From contig JAEVLN010000045.1 of NCBI GenBank assembly GCA_018350325.1, positions 131,050-195,049 of the forward strand: DNA of 64,000 nucleotides, in the 5' to 3' direction. Below the pieces are notes generated by a model. That model was given only the letters and a program-made list of their open reading frames with translations. It made no database searches and was not told the origin of the DNA. This DNA comes from Globodera rostochiensis (Eukaryota; Nematoda; Chromadorea; Rhabditida; Heteroderidae). The translations under genes and the position numbers were made by a program. Shown in pieces: positions 23,757 to 35,500 of this stretch. How positions within the stretch are numbered: the first letter of the stretch is position 1; each line of letters opens with the position of its first letter.

Positions 23757-24044
23757 TATTTAAACAAAAACAAAGGCACGGCACCAAATCATTGGCTAAC
23801 CATCGATGATTTTTATAAAACAATGAAAATGGAGCTAAAATCAATCGTAACGAAAAGTGAAATGATTCGAGGATTTTAATTTATTATTTATGCTGATCAG
23901 TTAGTGTTTTATTCTGTTACGTAATTTAAACGCTATTTTTTATCCATTTTAATCAGTCACATTTATTTTTATTTTTAATGTACTTTCGATTATTAGGGAT
24001 CGGATTTAAATTGACTAAAAAACGTGAAATATTGACTTAATATA

Positions 24045-24255
24045 TTGACCAAAAAAACCCCAAAATATTTGACCAAAAAACCGCAAAATATTTGACCAAA
24101 ACCCCCCCCCCCCCCAAATATTTGACCAAAAAACCCCCCAAAATTTTGACCAAAAAACCCCCCAAAATATTGACCAAAAAACCCCCAAAATATTTGACCA
24201 AAAAACCCCCCAAAATATTGACCAAAAAACCCCCCAAAATATTGACCAAAAAAAC
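24045..24255. repeat. expanded minisatellite, about 20-24 bp units
   Basis: About nine to ten units of AATATTTGACCAAAAAACCCCCC with length variation and a 14-base C run near 24102-24115. The shorter paralogous array is at 16110-16240. Long frames that read through it are artefacts of the repeat. Confidence 0.85.
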
Positions 24256-25740
24256 ACACAAAAGTGGCAAAATAGGAACTAAGAAAGGTGCATAAACTGA
24301 CCAAATTAGTCAATTTTTGCGCGAAAACCTTAAAAATAGCGTCAATCTTTATCAGTTGTTTTCTCATAACTAATTGTAAATGTCCTATTTTTCATATTTG
24401 AAAATTTTATAAAAAATATCAAATATAAAATTTTTTTTCGCAAAATATCAATCTTTTTAGGGGGTGCATTTTTGGAGAAAAGGTCATTTTAGGATCCATT
24501 GCCACATTTTTCGTTTTTATTGCATTTTTTAAGAAATTTTCTGGAAAAAGCCTAAATATGAAACGTAAGATTTGTCCTTATTTGAGGGGTGCCAATCTTA
24601 TAAATTAAAAATGTCATTATTTTTAAGATTTGTCCTTATTTGAGGCATCCGTCATTAATTTGTCCTTATTTTTCGAATTTTGTGAAGATTTTCATATTTT
24701 GATAAACTTCGAAGCTTTTAATTATAAATTTAAATCCGGCCCCCTAACAAACGAAAAATTGGGCGAAATTCTTCCGTTTTGGTCTAATTTTATTAAACAT
24801 TGTTAAAATCTTCTAAAAAATTTCCCGGTGGCTATCCCATTCTTAAAACCCCTTCAAAAAAGTACCATATTTTTTTAAATTTTGGTTGAAAATCTCTTAA
24901 CAAATTGGGTCAAATCAAAAATTCAAAATTTTCTCGACGTCGCCTTTAAATTTTCAATGCGACCCCTGATTTATATTGACTTAAAGTTCTCTAATTCTAA
25001 TTTTTCGAAATGAATGCTATTTTTGGGCTTTTCTCGTCAAAGCTACTTAAGTATTCACAAAAAAAATATGTAAAAACTTGAAATCCGATCCCTATCGATT
25101 ATCATCGACTTCATTTCCTATCAATTAAAGAAGAAAAAAATCAAACAACAGTTTTTTAGGTGCGGAAAAGCGCCAATAAGAAAAAATTTAAAAAAGGAAA
25201 AGCGTCACTTCTTTTTTTGCGTTAAATCTACTTTTTCACAAAAAAACATGCCGACCATACAAAAAAAGTTCGAAGAAGTTCTTTTGCCAGTTCTCATCAC
25301 AAAAAGTTGAAGAAAAAAAGAAGCATAATTTAGTCCCGGACAATTAGCCACCAAAGAAATTCGGACAATTGGGCAACAATAAAAAATCCTTTTCCATTTG
25401 TCATATAAAAAAGGAAATTGGGAAGTTCAGCAGGAGGATAAATAAATCAAAGCTGACTTCGTCCAACAAGATCAGCAGAAGTTGTCAAAAATGAACTTAC
25501 CCCTTTTAAAAGAAACCATCAATTTAACTAAGCTTTGTAATAAAATATTAAGATGTAATGTCCGCTGATGCCCAATTGTCCAAATTTGGTGCCAAATTGT
25601 CCGGTATCCCCAATTGTCCGTAAATCCAGAATAAAAAATTACAGAAACCGGATAAAACAGAAATAGAACAGAAATGATGTATGCGAGTCAAATTTAAAGA
25701 TCCACTTAGACAAATCATCCCTTCTCATCAAATCATATAT
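24256..25740. repeat. repeat-rich part of the duplicated block, no gene
   Basis: Fragments of dispersed repeats (GGGGTGCATTTTTGG type, TTTGTCCTTATTTGAGG type) lie here. 25383-25740 matches 16755-17105. Confidence 0.5.
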
Positions 25741-25744
25741 TGAT

Positions 25745-26905
25745 TTAAAGGTAAGTTAGCTGTTTTCCTTCAATTTTTCCTCGGCACATTGGACAAAAGT
25801 TTTTGATTATGTCAGCACATTGACGGCAACAGGCCAGATGGCCACAAGGGATAAAAGTGATTTCGCGCTAAATTGGAATTTTAACAACCTATATTAACAT
25901 TATATGCTAATTTACCGGTTTATCAAAACAAATTGCACAAGGAGATAAATTGAATTTTTCCTCACTATCAGTAGAAGGTAAATGATTGTTAGTTGGGCTT
26001 ATCCCATGAACATCTCCAGATTGAACGCTTGAGGTGCTGACTTCGTTTTGTCCAGTTGATGCATTTACTCCGACTTCAACAGGTTCAGAGTTGCTGATTT
26101 CATTTTGTCCAGTTGATGCATTTACTCCGACTTCAACAGGTTCAATAGTTCGGGAGCGAATATCATAATTAAACTCGTTGTAATGGAGAAACAAATGTTG
26201 TGGGATTCTCAGATTTATGTAGTTAGATGCGCGCACACATTCAATATAGATGTTTCCATGACACTCAGAAATTAATTCAGTTTCATAAATTGGAATCGAA
26301 ATGCTGCGATTGGAATTTTTGTTATAAGCACTTGCAAAATTAAAATTTTGATAACTTCCAGCAAAATTAAAGCAACCAATCTCAATTTCATGAGCAATTG
26401 GTGAAAATGGTTGGGCGTGAAATATTTTGGTAGCCGATGGTTCGATATTGAATCCGATTACAAATGGAGTCTTTCTTACGCAAAGCTCTGATTTCTCATA
26501 TTCAAATTGTTTCTAAAGAGAAATATTTTAAAATATTTTTATTATTTTAAATTTAATTGAATAATTCAATATGTTTTTATATGCAATATGCTCTACCATT
26601 ACTCTCGAAAGCGAATCCGTTATTTGAATAAATGCCTTTGGATCGTTCTGATCACATTCGCGCAAATTCTGCATCGTATCCATACATAATGGCCCAGCAT
26701 GCCTTCTGTTTCCCATCTTTACGGCACGTCCAATCGTTACCAGCTCCCGGTTTAAAGAAGCGGCACCAAACACGCGACGGACTTCTGATGGTTTATAGCA
26801 TACGATTTTTGCTTCATAATTAAGAGTGGTCGGCTTTACCCGAACCCAAATTTTAATTGCAATTACATTTTGAAGCATTAAAAGGAAGGAAATAATTTGA
26901 AACAT
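25745..26905 (-). CDS. secreted RING-finger protein, copy C (342 aa)
   Basis: Three exons join in phase: 26905-26597, 26512-25916 and 25867-25745 (103, 199 and 40 codons, plus stop). It is very close to copy B. It has a slightly altered signal-peptide region (MFQIISFLLMLQNVIAIKIW), two rather than three copies of the GVNASTGQNE unit, and an identical RING (CAIC, PCGHLACCRQC, CPMC). All Cys/His zinc ligands are present. Intron positions and phases match copy B exactly. The divergent partner that should lie to its right is lost: homology to the other promoters ends near 27282. Confidence 0.85.
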
Positions 26906-27184
26906 TGCAAAGGCAAAATCTTTAAACTAACACCAATTAAAGTGACAGAAGCAGAAAAGCCAAACCGGGGATCCCCGTTATTCTATTTTATAAAAACATT
27001 TTGTTTAAAATTAAATTTGCCTAATATTTTATATTTTCCTTTACTATTCACGTAAACATCTATTGACTATAGATAAATTATATTATAATACATATAATTT
27101 TAATTTTATTGACTTCAATAATAGATTATGCGTTGGATGAATTTATTCATTTATAATATTGCAATTTTATTTTACTTGGTCGTT

Positions 27185-27282
27185 TGACGTCAATAAAAAT
27201 TATGCGTTGGATGAATTATTCATTTATAATATCCTATATTTGTATACACGTAAAACTATTTGATTAGGAATTTTATTTTAGG
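27185..27282. promoter_or_regulatory. truncated divergent promoter with one TGACGTCA
   Basis: TGACGTCA lies at 27185-27192, followed by the AATTATGCGTTGGATGAATT unit found in the two other promoters. A second site near 27110 has decayed to TGACTTCA. Homology stops at about 27282, where an unrelated dispersed repeat begins. Confidence 0.45.
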
Positions 27283-27538
27283 CCGGGAATGGACAGCATC
27301 CATTTTGGGGTGCACTTTTTGAACTTTTTTGGCGGACCTTTTTTTTTAAAAAAATCAAAAATTTTTTCTAACTAAAAATGCATCCCTAAAAAAGAATTTT
27401 CTTGTACCAAAAATGCGCCCCAAACGATAATTAGCATTTTTTTTAGGAGAAGCGCCCTCGGGAAGAGTTTTGGCCAAACATACAACATCAGAATTGCCGG
27501 AAGACAAACTAATACGCAAAATGTACACCCCTAATGAT

Positions 27539-27670
27539 TAGTGTGCGGCACGATAGGATAAATTCGATAATTATCGCGATACTATCGATCGAAGAAAATC
27601 CGGATATTTCGATAACGATAATTTATCGAAATACTATCGTTTATCGATCGAAGCCATTTGTCGAACACTA
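27539..27670. mobile_element. 132-bp hAT-type MITE with 8-bp TSD and empty site
   Basis: Ends TAGTGTGCGGCA and TCGAACACTA, interior full of ATCGAT/CGATAA palindromes, flanked by CTAATGAT on both sides (27531-27538, 27671-27678). The repeat copy at 20770-20800 has a single CTAATGAT with continuous flanks, which is the unoccupied site. Confidence 0.85.
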
Positions 27671-27754
27671 CTAATGATGGCATCAATGAGCGACAGAAAT
27701 AAATTGGTACCCGCTTGACAATTTAAAATTTTCAAAAAAATCGCCAAAACCATC

Positions 27755-27841
27755 GTGGCGGGAGCGGGACGTTTGGGCGCTGACGTTTGGACGCCGACGT
27801 TTGGTCGCCGCTGTTTGGGCGCTGCCGTTTGGGCGCCAGAC
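27755..27841. repeat. GTTTGGGCGCC minisatellite, probable MULE end
   Basis: Six imperfect units of GTTTGGGCGCT/C. They match the ends of the MULE at 18917-19600. No opposite end is seen, so it is probably a solo or truncated end. Confidence 0.6.
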
Positions 27842-29542
27842 CTTTGAAGTGCCATAACTCTTCATGGAACCAACCAAACTAAATAAATTTGGTACCAAAC
27901 CAAAGCTTTTGTTGGGTAGATTTTGTATTCAAATCAACAAGGTGATTAAATCCTTTTCAAAAAAGTTATAATCGAAAATTACCACAAAAACTTAGGTTTT
28001 CACTTTTTTAAACCATAACTTTTTAAAGGTTTACATGATCGTTTAGTGCCTGCTATATAATAGCTTCTAAACATATAGAGCTTTCGATTGGTACCAAATT
28101 TAGCGCCTATCGGAGCCGCCGATCCCCTCCCATTCCTAAACAGCTTCAAAAAATTATTCGATATAATCATTAAAAGATGCCATCTTTAGAGGTGCATTTT
28201 CATCCCACGTCTTGGGCGGCGATGAGACTGGGGAGGCCCTTTTTGGAGATGGGCAAACTGGGGAACGGAGATGAATATATTATTCAAAAAGACCAAATAA
28301 GACAAAACATGGATTCAACAATACATATCAAAGAAATAATTAATTAAATAGTTTTTATAAAACTCTCTTTTTATTGAAAAAATCAAACGATTTGATTTTA
28401 GCCAACTTTGTTTCCTCACCATAATTTGCTTCTCTGTCTAGATGTTCCATTTGAATGCCATTGGAAAAAGAACAAAACATCGAAACAAATTTTAAAAATT
28501 TCAAGTTTTTTTTGTGGCCATAAAAGTTTTCGGCTAAATTTTTACTATGAAAGTTTTAATTCCACAATTTTACACACGTCGTCATTCATTTCCATACATA
28601 AAAATGTTTGCGCTTCCAACTTCTTCCAATTTTACAAATAAATAAATATTATTTTTGATTGTATAGTGAGTGAATGAGTGAATGAATGCGAATGGGTGCA
28701 TTACATTTGCTCAAACACATCCTTGACCGACTTTTTGCGCAAGGCTGAATTTGGCGACCAGAAAAGGGCCGCCCGCCGTTTGGGGGGTTTTTGGAAGCAG
28801 TACGTTAGAGAATGACGGCGGCGGTGGCGGAATCACGATTTTTATTTTTATTATACCTATTAATATTAATTAATCATCTTCGTCTCCGCGCTCATTGAAT
28901 CGCGCGCCGCATCGAGCACATTCTCTCGATGTAATCTGATGATAATGAGATGATGATGATGATGATAATATTAAATATTACTAATAAAGCAGTGAGTGTG
29001 TATCCTTTCCCCTTATAAAGCACCAATAAAAAATTATTCTTTGGTTTTTGACCTCTCATTTGTAATTTAATTTTTAGTGGAATCAAAAAAAAACGCAGAC
29101 AAATTGTTCGTCAAATTTCGCATTTTGGGTGGCCGGTTATTTATTATTTTTTATAATTTATTTAACGAAGACAAAAAAAAGAAAGCAATGCAATTACTAA
29201 TTTAGCCAATGTATAAACGAAACATCCTTTAGATGATTTTGATTAATTGTGGCTTGGCCTTCGTTTAAATTAAATCGAATTTCGCTCAATTGGTTCCAGC
29301 AAATTAGGCAAACAAATTTTTACTACAATTTTATGCGCCCAAATAATTTTGAAATTTTTTGATTCTCATACTGGTCAACTGGTTTAAACCACAAATTTGT
29401 TGTATTTATACCTACAAATTGAGAAAAGCTGAGCAGTTTTTGTATATCATAGTTTTTAATTAAGAATAAAATTTTAAAAAATATATTGAATTATATTTAA
29501 ATGATTTAATTTAGATATTTAAAAATATATATATTTTTAGTT
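27842..29542. other. intergenic, with a possible minus-strand coding fragment at 28706-28930
   Basis: Most is repeat-like or AT-rich. The stretch 28700-28930 is markedly richer in G and C. On the minus strand it reads RRAALFWSPNSALRKKSVK then DVFEQM and stop at about 28706, and separately ECARCGARFNERGDEDD and stop near 28880. These may be fragments of a host gene, but I found no splice sites that join them. Confidence 0.25.
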
Positions 29543-31402
29543 ATGTCACTTTACCATTTCGCCTCCCTTTTGGCCGCTCTTTTGATTTGTCTAGCAGCAT
29601 TTTCTGCCGCTACAAAGTTGCCGTTATGCCCTGAAATTCCGCCAAAACTCATTGGTCGATGGGTGCCCAGCAAAACGTTTCCTCAATTAGCAGAAATTGA
29701 AAAATTTCATCCCGAAATGGCCAAAGGTGGTGAATGGAAGCCGCGTGAATGTGTTGCACAACAGAAAATTGCCATAATGATTCCATACAGGTAATTTTAG
29801 GGGGAAGGAAAACATTTTCAAAATTAATTCATTAAAATTTTATTTTAGAAACCGGCCAGAACACTTGCGTGGCCTTCTGGCCAAGTTGATCCCATTTTTG
29901 CAGCGTCAGCAGGCCAATTTTCGTATATTTGTAGTGGAACAAGCACTTCCTGTTGGCAAGCCGGCCGACAAGTTCAACAAAGCCAAGCTGATGAACGGTT
30001 ATACTGAAAATATTTTAAAAAACTTGATTTTTTTTGTTTTTCTGAATGTTAGTTATAGTTGATTTTTTAAATTTGTTTAAAAACGTGAAAATAAGAATCC
30101 AAATCCTTTTTAATAAATTTATTTTTGAAATTGAATTATTATTAAAACTTAATAAAATTTAATTGTTCTATTTATTCCATTTATTTTTTTAAATGATAAG
30201 AATTTTAGCTGGTTTTGTCGAAATAACGAATTTGGACAAATGGGACTGCATTATTTTGCATGACGTCGATTTGGTGCCGGAACATGACCACAACTTGTAC
30301 CGCTGCTTCAAAACCCATCCAACGCATTATTTCCGTCGTTTCGACGAGAACAAATACGCGTAATTTTAAATTTAATTTAAAACTATATCAAATTATTAAA
30401 AGAACAATTTAAGTTAAACAAAAAAAGTCTAACTATTTTTAATCCAGACCCCTTCCTGACAACAATTTTGGCGAAGTGTCCGGTTTTACCCCAGAGCAAT
30501 ACAAACGTGTCAATGGCTACTCAAATTTGTTTTGGGGCTGGGGTGACGAGGACGTTGACATGCATAACCGGTTGGTGACAAATGTTGGATTGTTATTTTT
30601 AAAAATGTTTTGCCCATTTATTGATCGGTTGATCTCTTTAGAAAATATTCTGATCATTTTTCGATAAGCGGACTAATGCATTTTCAAAATTTTTTTCAAT
30701 TTAAAAAAATTCAAATTCAATTTTTTTTCGCAGAATCCTAAGTGTCGGCTATCCGGATGAGCGGAAAAGGGAGATGAATCCGCCAGAGCTGGGCTATTAC
30801 TCGAGCCTTGAACTGGCCAAGGGTGTCAACGACACAACAAATACAATTGGAAAGTATGGGCAGTGATTTTTTGAGAATTTTAAGCTTACTTTAATTATAA
30901 AAAAGATATAATTTAAAATAATTTTTTTTTCTTTTATTCAATTTTTATCCAATTTTTCAGCGAAGAATGCCGCCAACGTTTGCTCGACACGGCGGTGAAA
31001 CGAATGCCCACCGACGGGCTAAACAAAATCAAGGGCACGTACAAAGTGGTCTCAAAGCAGGAGAACAACCTTTACACAAATTTTTCGGTAATATTTATTT
31101 GTCTAGGCGCTTTTTTTTATTGAATATTTTTATTTGCCAATTATATTATATGTATATAAAACTAAAACAAAATAAGTTTTTCAAAATAAAAAGTGTCAAT
31201 ATTATTATAATAAAAATACAAATAAAAATAACCAAAAAAATCACAGATCGATTTGCTGATGGAGGAGTCGCGAAAAAGTGGCGACGACCCGTGCAAAGAT
31301 TTGCCTGACAAAGCAAAATTAGTGGAAAAAACATTGTGCACAACGCCGATGTGCCTTAGCAGGCAAAAAAGACGTATTATTGCACATTTGTTTTTGAAAT
31401 GA
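29543..31402 (+). CDS. beta-1,4-galactosyltransferase-family protein (357 aa), bre-4-like
   Basis: Seven exons join in phase: 29543-29790, 29849-29997, 30209-30359, 30448-30570, 30734-30853, 30961-31087 and 31247-31402. The N-terminus (MSLYHFASLLAALLICLAAF) is a hydrophobic signal or type II anchor. Family motifs appear in order: CPEIPPKLIGRW, IAIMIPYRNRPEHLR, FRIFVVEQ, FNKAKLMN, the metal-binding LHDVDLVPE, and the acceptor-site motif FWGWGDEDVD. The length fits the family (about 350-400 aa). Members transfer galactose or GalNAc from the UDP-sugar to GlcNAc in the Golgi lumen; in C. elegans bre-4 makes glycolipid arms. Which sugar is used here cannot be told. The usual HNR motif is reduced to DMHNR, split by the exon 4/5 junction. 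The gene looks intact and is the only conventional metabolic gene among the duplications. Confidence 0.92.
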
Positions 31403-32504
31403 GAATTCAAAAAGTATTCGTTTCAAAAGATTCTCCTAATTATGATGTTGTAGCATTGACGTGTTGTTGTACAAGCCATACAATGATCATATTTTGTTTA
31501 AATTAATGGTAATAAGTAAATACCAAAATGGATACATTTGCCAAAAATGAACCAAAAATTACAACAAAAAAAATGTATAATAATGTTAAATATGGACACA
31601 AAATTTATCAAAAATGACGAAAAAAAATAACCAAAAAATCATTTGTTTTCAACGGGTTTTGTGGTGCCAACAGAAAATTATTAATAAATTCATCTCAATT
31701 TTTGAAAAAATAAAAATTCTTCCTTCACATATTTAAGTCGGCCTTTTCTACCGATTGGTGATTAATACAGTCTCGAGACGATGAGGTCAATAAAAGGAGC
31801 GCCTCATGAAAGGACAAATAAACGACATTATTTATGGGGGGGGGGACCCAATGAAATTGCTGTCAGCTTCTTTCCTACTCAGGGTGATCATCTAACCTTA
31901 TTTATCAGGGTTTACTGATTTTTGTGTGTTTTCCTGATTGATAAAAAATTTGGAAATATTCAGAGAAAATGGCTAATTTTCTTAACAATTCGTTAAAATA
32001 TTCAAAAATTTTCCCCGCGTCGCCATCGGCGCCGCCGGACCCCTCCCCCATTCTTAAAAAAGCTTCAAAATAGACCATTTTTTAAAAGTGTTGCTATCTT
32101 AATAAATTGAGTCGTGCCTTTTGGCACCTCCGACCCCCCCCCCCCCCCCTCCCAATAACAGAATTCACAAGAAAATTGCATTTGGAAATTCAAAAATCTG
32201 CACAACCCTTGAAACTTAAATTTTTTTCTGATTCGGGGTGGGGCTGCAGCCCCCCTCGGCGGGAATGCCTCCGAAACCGGTCAAATTTAATATTATACAT
32301 TTATTTTGTAAAATATGCGCTCTGTAATATTTATTATATGCGCATAATGCCTGCGTCACATAATTATTTCTTTGTTAATATGACGATTGTTAGTTATTGA
32401 CACCCTATCGATTATTTATTGTTTAAGAAAAAACATTTTGCATTTTTTTTTCATTTTTAGCAATTTTATTAAACCAAATAATTTAATTTTAGCATCTTCA
32501 TTAA
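31403..32504. other. intergenic, repeats, upstream region of the large gene copy 2
   Basis: It contains poly-G/poly-C runs (31839-31847, 32133-32149) and a fragment of the GGCGCC...CCGGACCCC dispersed repeat (32010-32050). Unlike the other large-gene promoters it has no TGACGTCA site that I can see. Confidence 0.4.
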
Positions 32505-35500
32505 ATGTTTAAAATATTTGTTCTGTTATTACTTTTTCTCCGGCCATATAGTTGTTCTTCATGCAACTTAAAATTTGGTAAATATTTTCAAGAATCTGAA
32601 AAAAAATTTGCGCGGAAGCAATTATGAAAAAAGTTTTAGCATCTTAAATTTGACAAAACCATAGGGCACGCTTTTTGGTTAAAATTTGTAGAAAATATTT
32701 TTATGTTAAAAATTGGCTGAAATTATGTTATTTGATGCACGGAGTATGGCAGCGAAAGTACCGCACACTCGACTATGGCGGCCGGTTTTCCTAGTTTTCA
32801 AAAATTTAAACCAATTCAAAAATCGCTTTAACTTTTCAATTTTTATTTTCTATGGACGAATTCGTAATTTGTGCCTCAAATAACATATTTTCATACAATT
32901 TTAGAACAAAAAATATTGTTTTTAGAAATTTTGATCAAAAGGGTCAACTTTGATGGTGATATAAAACATATTTACCATTGGTACATCGGGGATCATGTTT
33001 CGTGGCGTTTCTATATCCAAATGTATTGAATGTTTGTTTTAGGCCCGAAAGCAGAGGAATTTGATAGCAAATATATGACACTATTTGACTTATCATCATC
33101 AGACACTGAGCAAAAAGACGAAAAGTTTGTGGACTTAATTTTGGATGAAAATTATAAATTGGAATTAGAGGCATCGGTTTTCCGCTCTAACATTGTTAAT
33201 TTATTCAAATCCGTCGAACTAAATAAATTAAATAAGATGCAGTCAAATGTTTATGGCAAAAAATTGCACCAATTTAAAGCAATTATCAAACAATTGACAC
33301 GCACATTGTCTGCCAAGAATAATTGTGAATTGTGGAAATTATGGCGCAATTTAGTCAACATTTTCTGTAAACGAATAATATATTTAATAATAATTTTTTA
33401 AAATTAATATTTACAGAAAAATATTTTGAATTTTGTTACATTTTTAGCAACACTACGTATGCCAACAATTTGCGAAAATATATTTGAAGGAAACAATGAC
33501 AAAATTGAACTTAATGAAATTGAATGTGCTAAAGTAGCCGAAATTTTAGAAAAAAATTACCAAAATAAAAACAAATCAAATTCACTTACTGAACATTTGG
33601 ATTCATTTCCAAATTTGATAGTTGAATATGTTAAAGATTGCAATTTGACTCATTTTAATGCAATAGATCTGTTATTAAAAGGGGGCCATAAACAAACAAT
33701 TAAAGAAAATGACCAGAAGGAAATTATGTGAATTTTTTTTACAAATATAAAAAATGTTTTTTTTAAAAGCATATTTTTAAATTAAGGAAATTTACTGATT
33801 ATTTTGGAGATAAAAAATTACAAAACGAAACAAAATTTGCGTACAAATTGCGTATGATGGGAACGGAATGTCGTGAGAATGGAAAATGTCAACAAATAAT
33901 TCAAATGAAAATTGCACTTGGCAAATTGCTTGGCAAAACGATGCTGCTTTCGCTGGAATATGAAAATCCATTAGCAATGTCATTTGGTAAATTAAGAGAG
34001 TTTTTCTTTCAAATTTTGGGTATCCCATAAAAAGTCAAATTTTTCAAAAATATTTTCTTACTGAGCGTTTAATGAGCGCGTCTAATGCGCTGGCTACTCC
34101 CGGTTCTAGTAATATATGTTGTTACTTTTACTGTGGTCCCACAAAAACAAAAGTTTTGTTGAGTATTACACAATTCTAAGAAGTGTAATCGGGGGGGGGG
34201 GGGGGGGGGGGTTTTCGAGGTCGCTGGTTACGAAGATGGCATTATTCATTATATGCCATTATCTAATCTATGACATCAACATCAAAGATTTTTTGAAATT
34301 TTTTCAAAAATTTGACTCAAAATCAATTATTACTTGCCTTTTCGTTTTGTAACTTTGATTTTTGAAATGCTTTTGAGGCCAAAAACAAATATTGACGAAA
34401 ACCAGTAAGGTACCCCATATATAATAGTAACCACTTTAACATTTTAATTATTATTATTGTCATTTTTGTAGACATTGTTGATGATGAACAACTTGCATTG
34501 GATTATGCAAAAATGTTTACAGAAGCTGAAAACAATTTATTTACGAAGAAGCGAGTGTCAATTCGATTATATTTTAGCAGAATTTTGGAAATTTTTACCA
34601 AAATAAGTCTCTTACAAAAATCAAATCCAAATAAAAAAACGAAGGCACTGATTTCTCATTTCGATAATTTTTGGAATCAAACATTGCCCGGTGTTCTTGT
34701 CAAAATTCCGAGTATAAATTCAACATCCATTGAATTGTTGTTTGAATTTTGGCATGCGTTGGCATTACAGTATAACAAAATTCCGGTGTTGAAGCAAAAT
34801 GAACTGGTTACTGTATTTTACAATAATGGGTGGACCGGTGACGATTTTATTCACGTTCAAAGCGCAGTTCGAGTTGAACTTTATGATGCTCATGTGCTGA
34901 ATATGCTCAGATTTTATGAAAAGGGTGATAATGCCTTCAGCAAATTGTTAAATCATTGTGAATTGGATGGCCAAGGGCATAAATTTATGGTGTACCAATT
35001 TTTCGTGAATGAAAGTGCCAATGATAATGTGAATTGGTTTAGAAAATTGCAAATTAAGCATCCAAAACTGAAAAAGATGCTTCGATTTGGTAAGAATAAA
35101 TTCTTTTATCAGATACTTGAACGCAAGATTTCTCTAACAAAATTTCAAAAAATCTCGACATTTCTTCGAATTTATAACACTGAAATATGTTAATGAGTTT
35201 AAAAAATATCTAAGTGTTTATTTTTTATTTTTTTATTTAGATTTAACTGATACAAAAATAGCTGAACTTCAAATTAGAAATTACATTAAATTTCTGAATA
35301 TTGAAATGGTCGAGCACAAATGGAGACAAATTAAATATTTTCTTAACATTTTGGTTTATTATCAATGGTAAATTTTTAACCAACCTATTTTTTAAAAACA
35401 TTATTAAGGTTTAAAAATCATTTTGGCACATTGCCAATCTCGGATCGGGAATTGTTTGATGGAAAAATGTCCGAGTTTGAAATTTTGATGAACGGCGCCG

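Larger units (their letters stand above)
20203..23879 (+). pseudogene. gutted third copy of the large secreted gene
   Basis: Only the ends survive. Exon 1 is at 20203-20256 (signal peptide MVFQFAVVIAFSC..., one base shorter than copy 1, so out of frame), and the last exon is at 21814-21930 plus 23759-23879, nearly identical to 15720-15957. The last exon is split by a pogo element. About 20 exons are missing and replaced by repeats and a 108-bp satellite. Confidence 0.8.

Noticed and set aside
24015..24367. Three overlapping minus-strand frames with FGQYFGGFFGQ-type repeats
   Set aside because: They read through a minisatellite in all three frames; repeat periodicity, not coding, keeps them open.
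28900..28980. GATGATGATGAT run resembling acidic coding sequence
   Set aside because: Simple trinucleotide repeat with stops in the useful frame.
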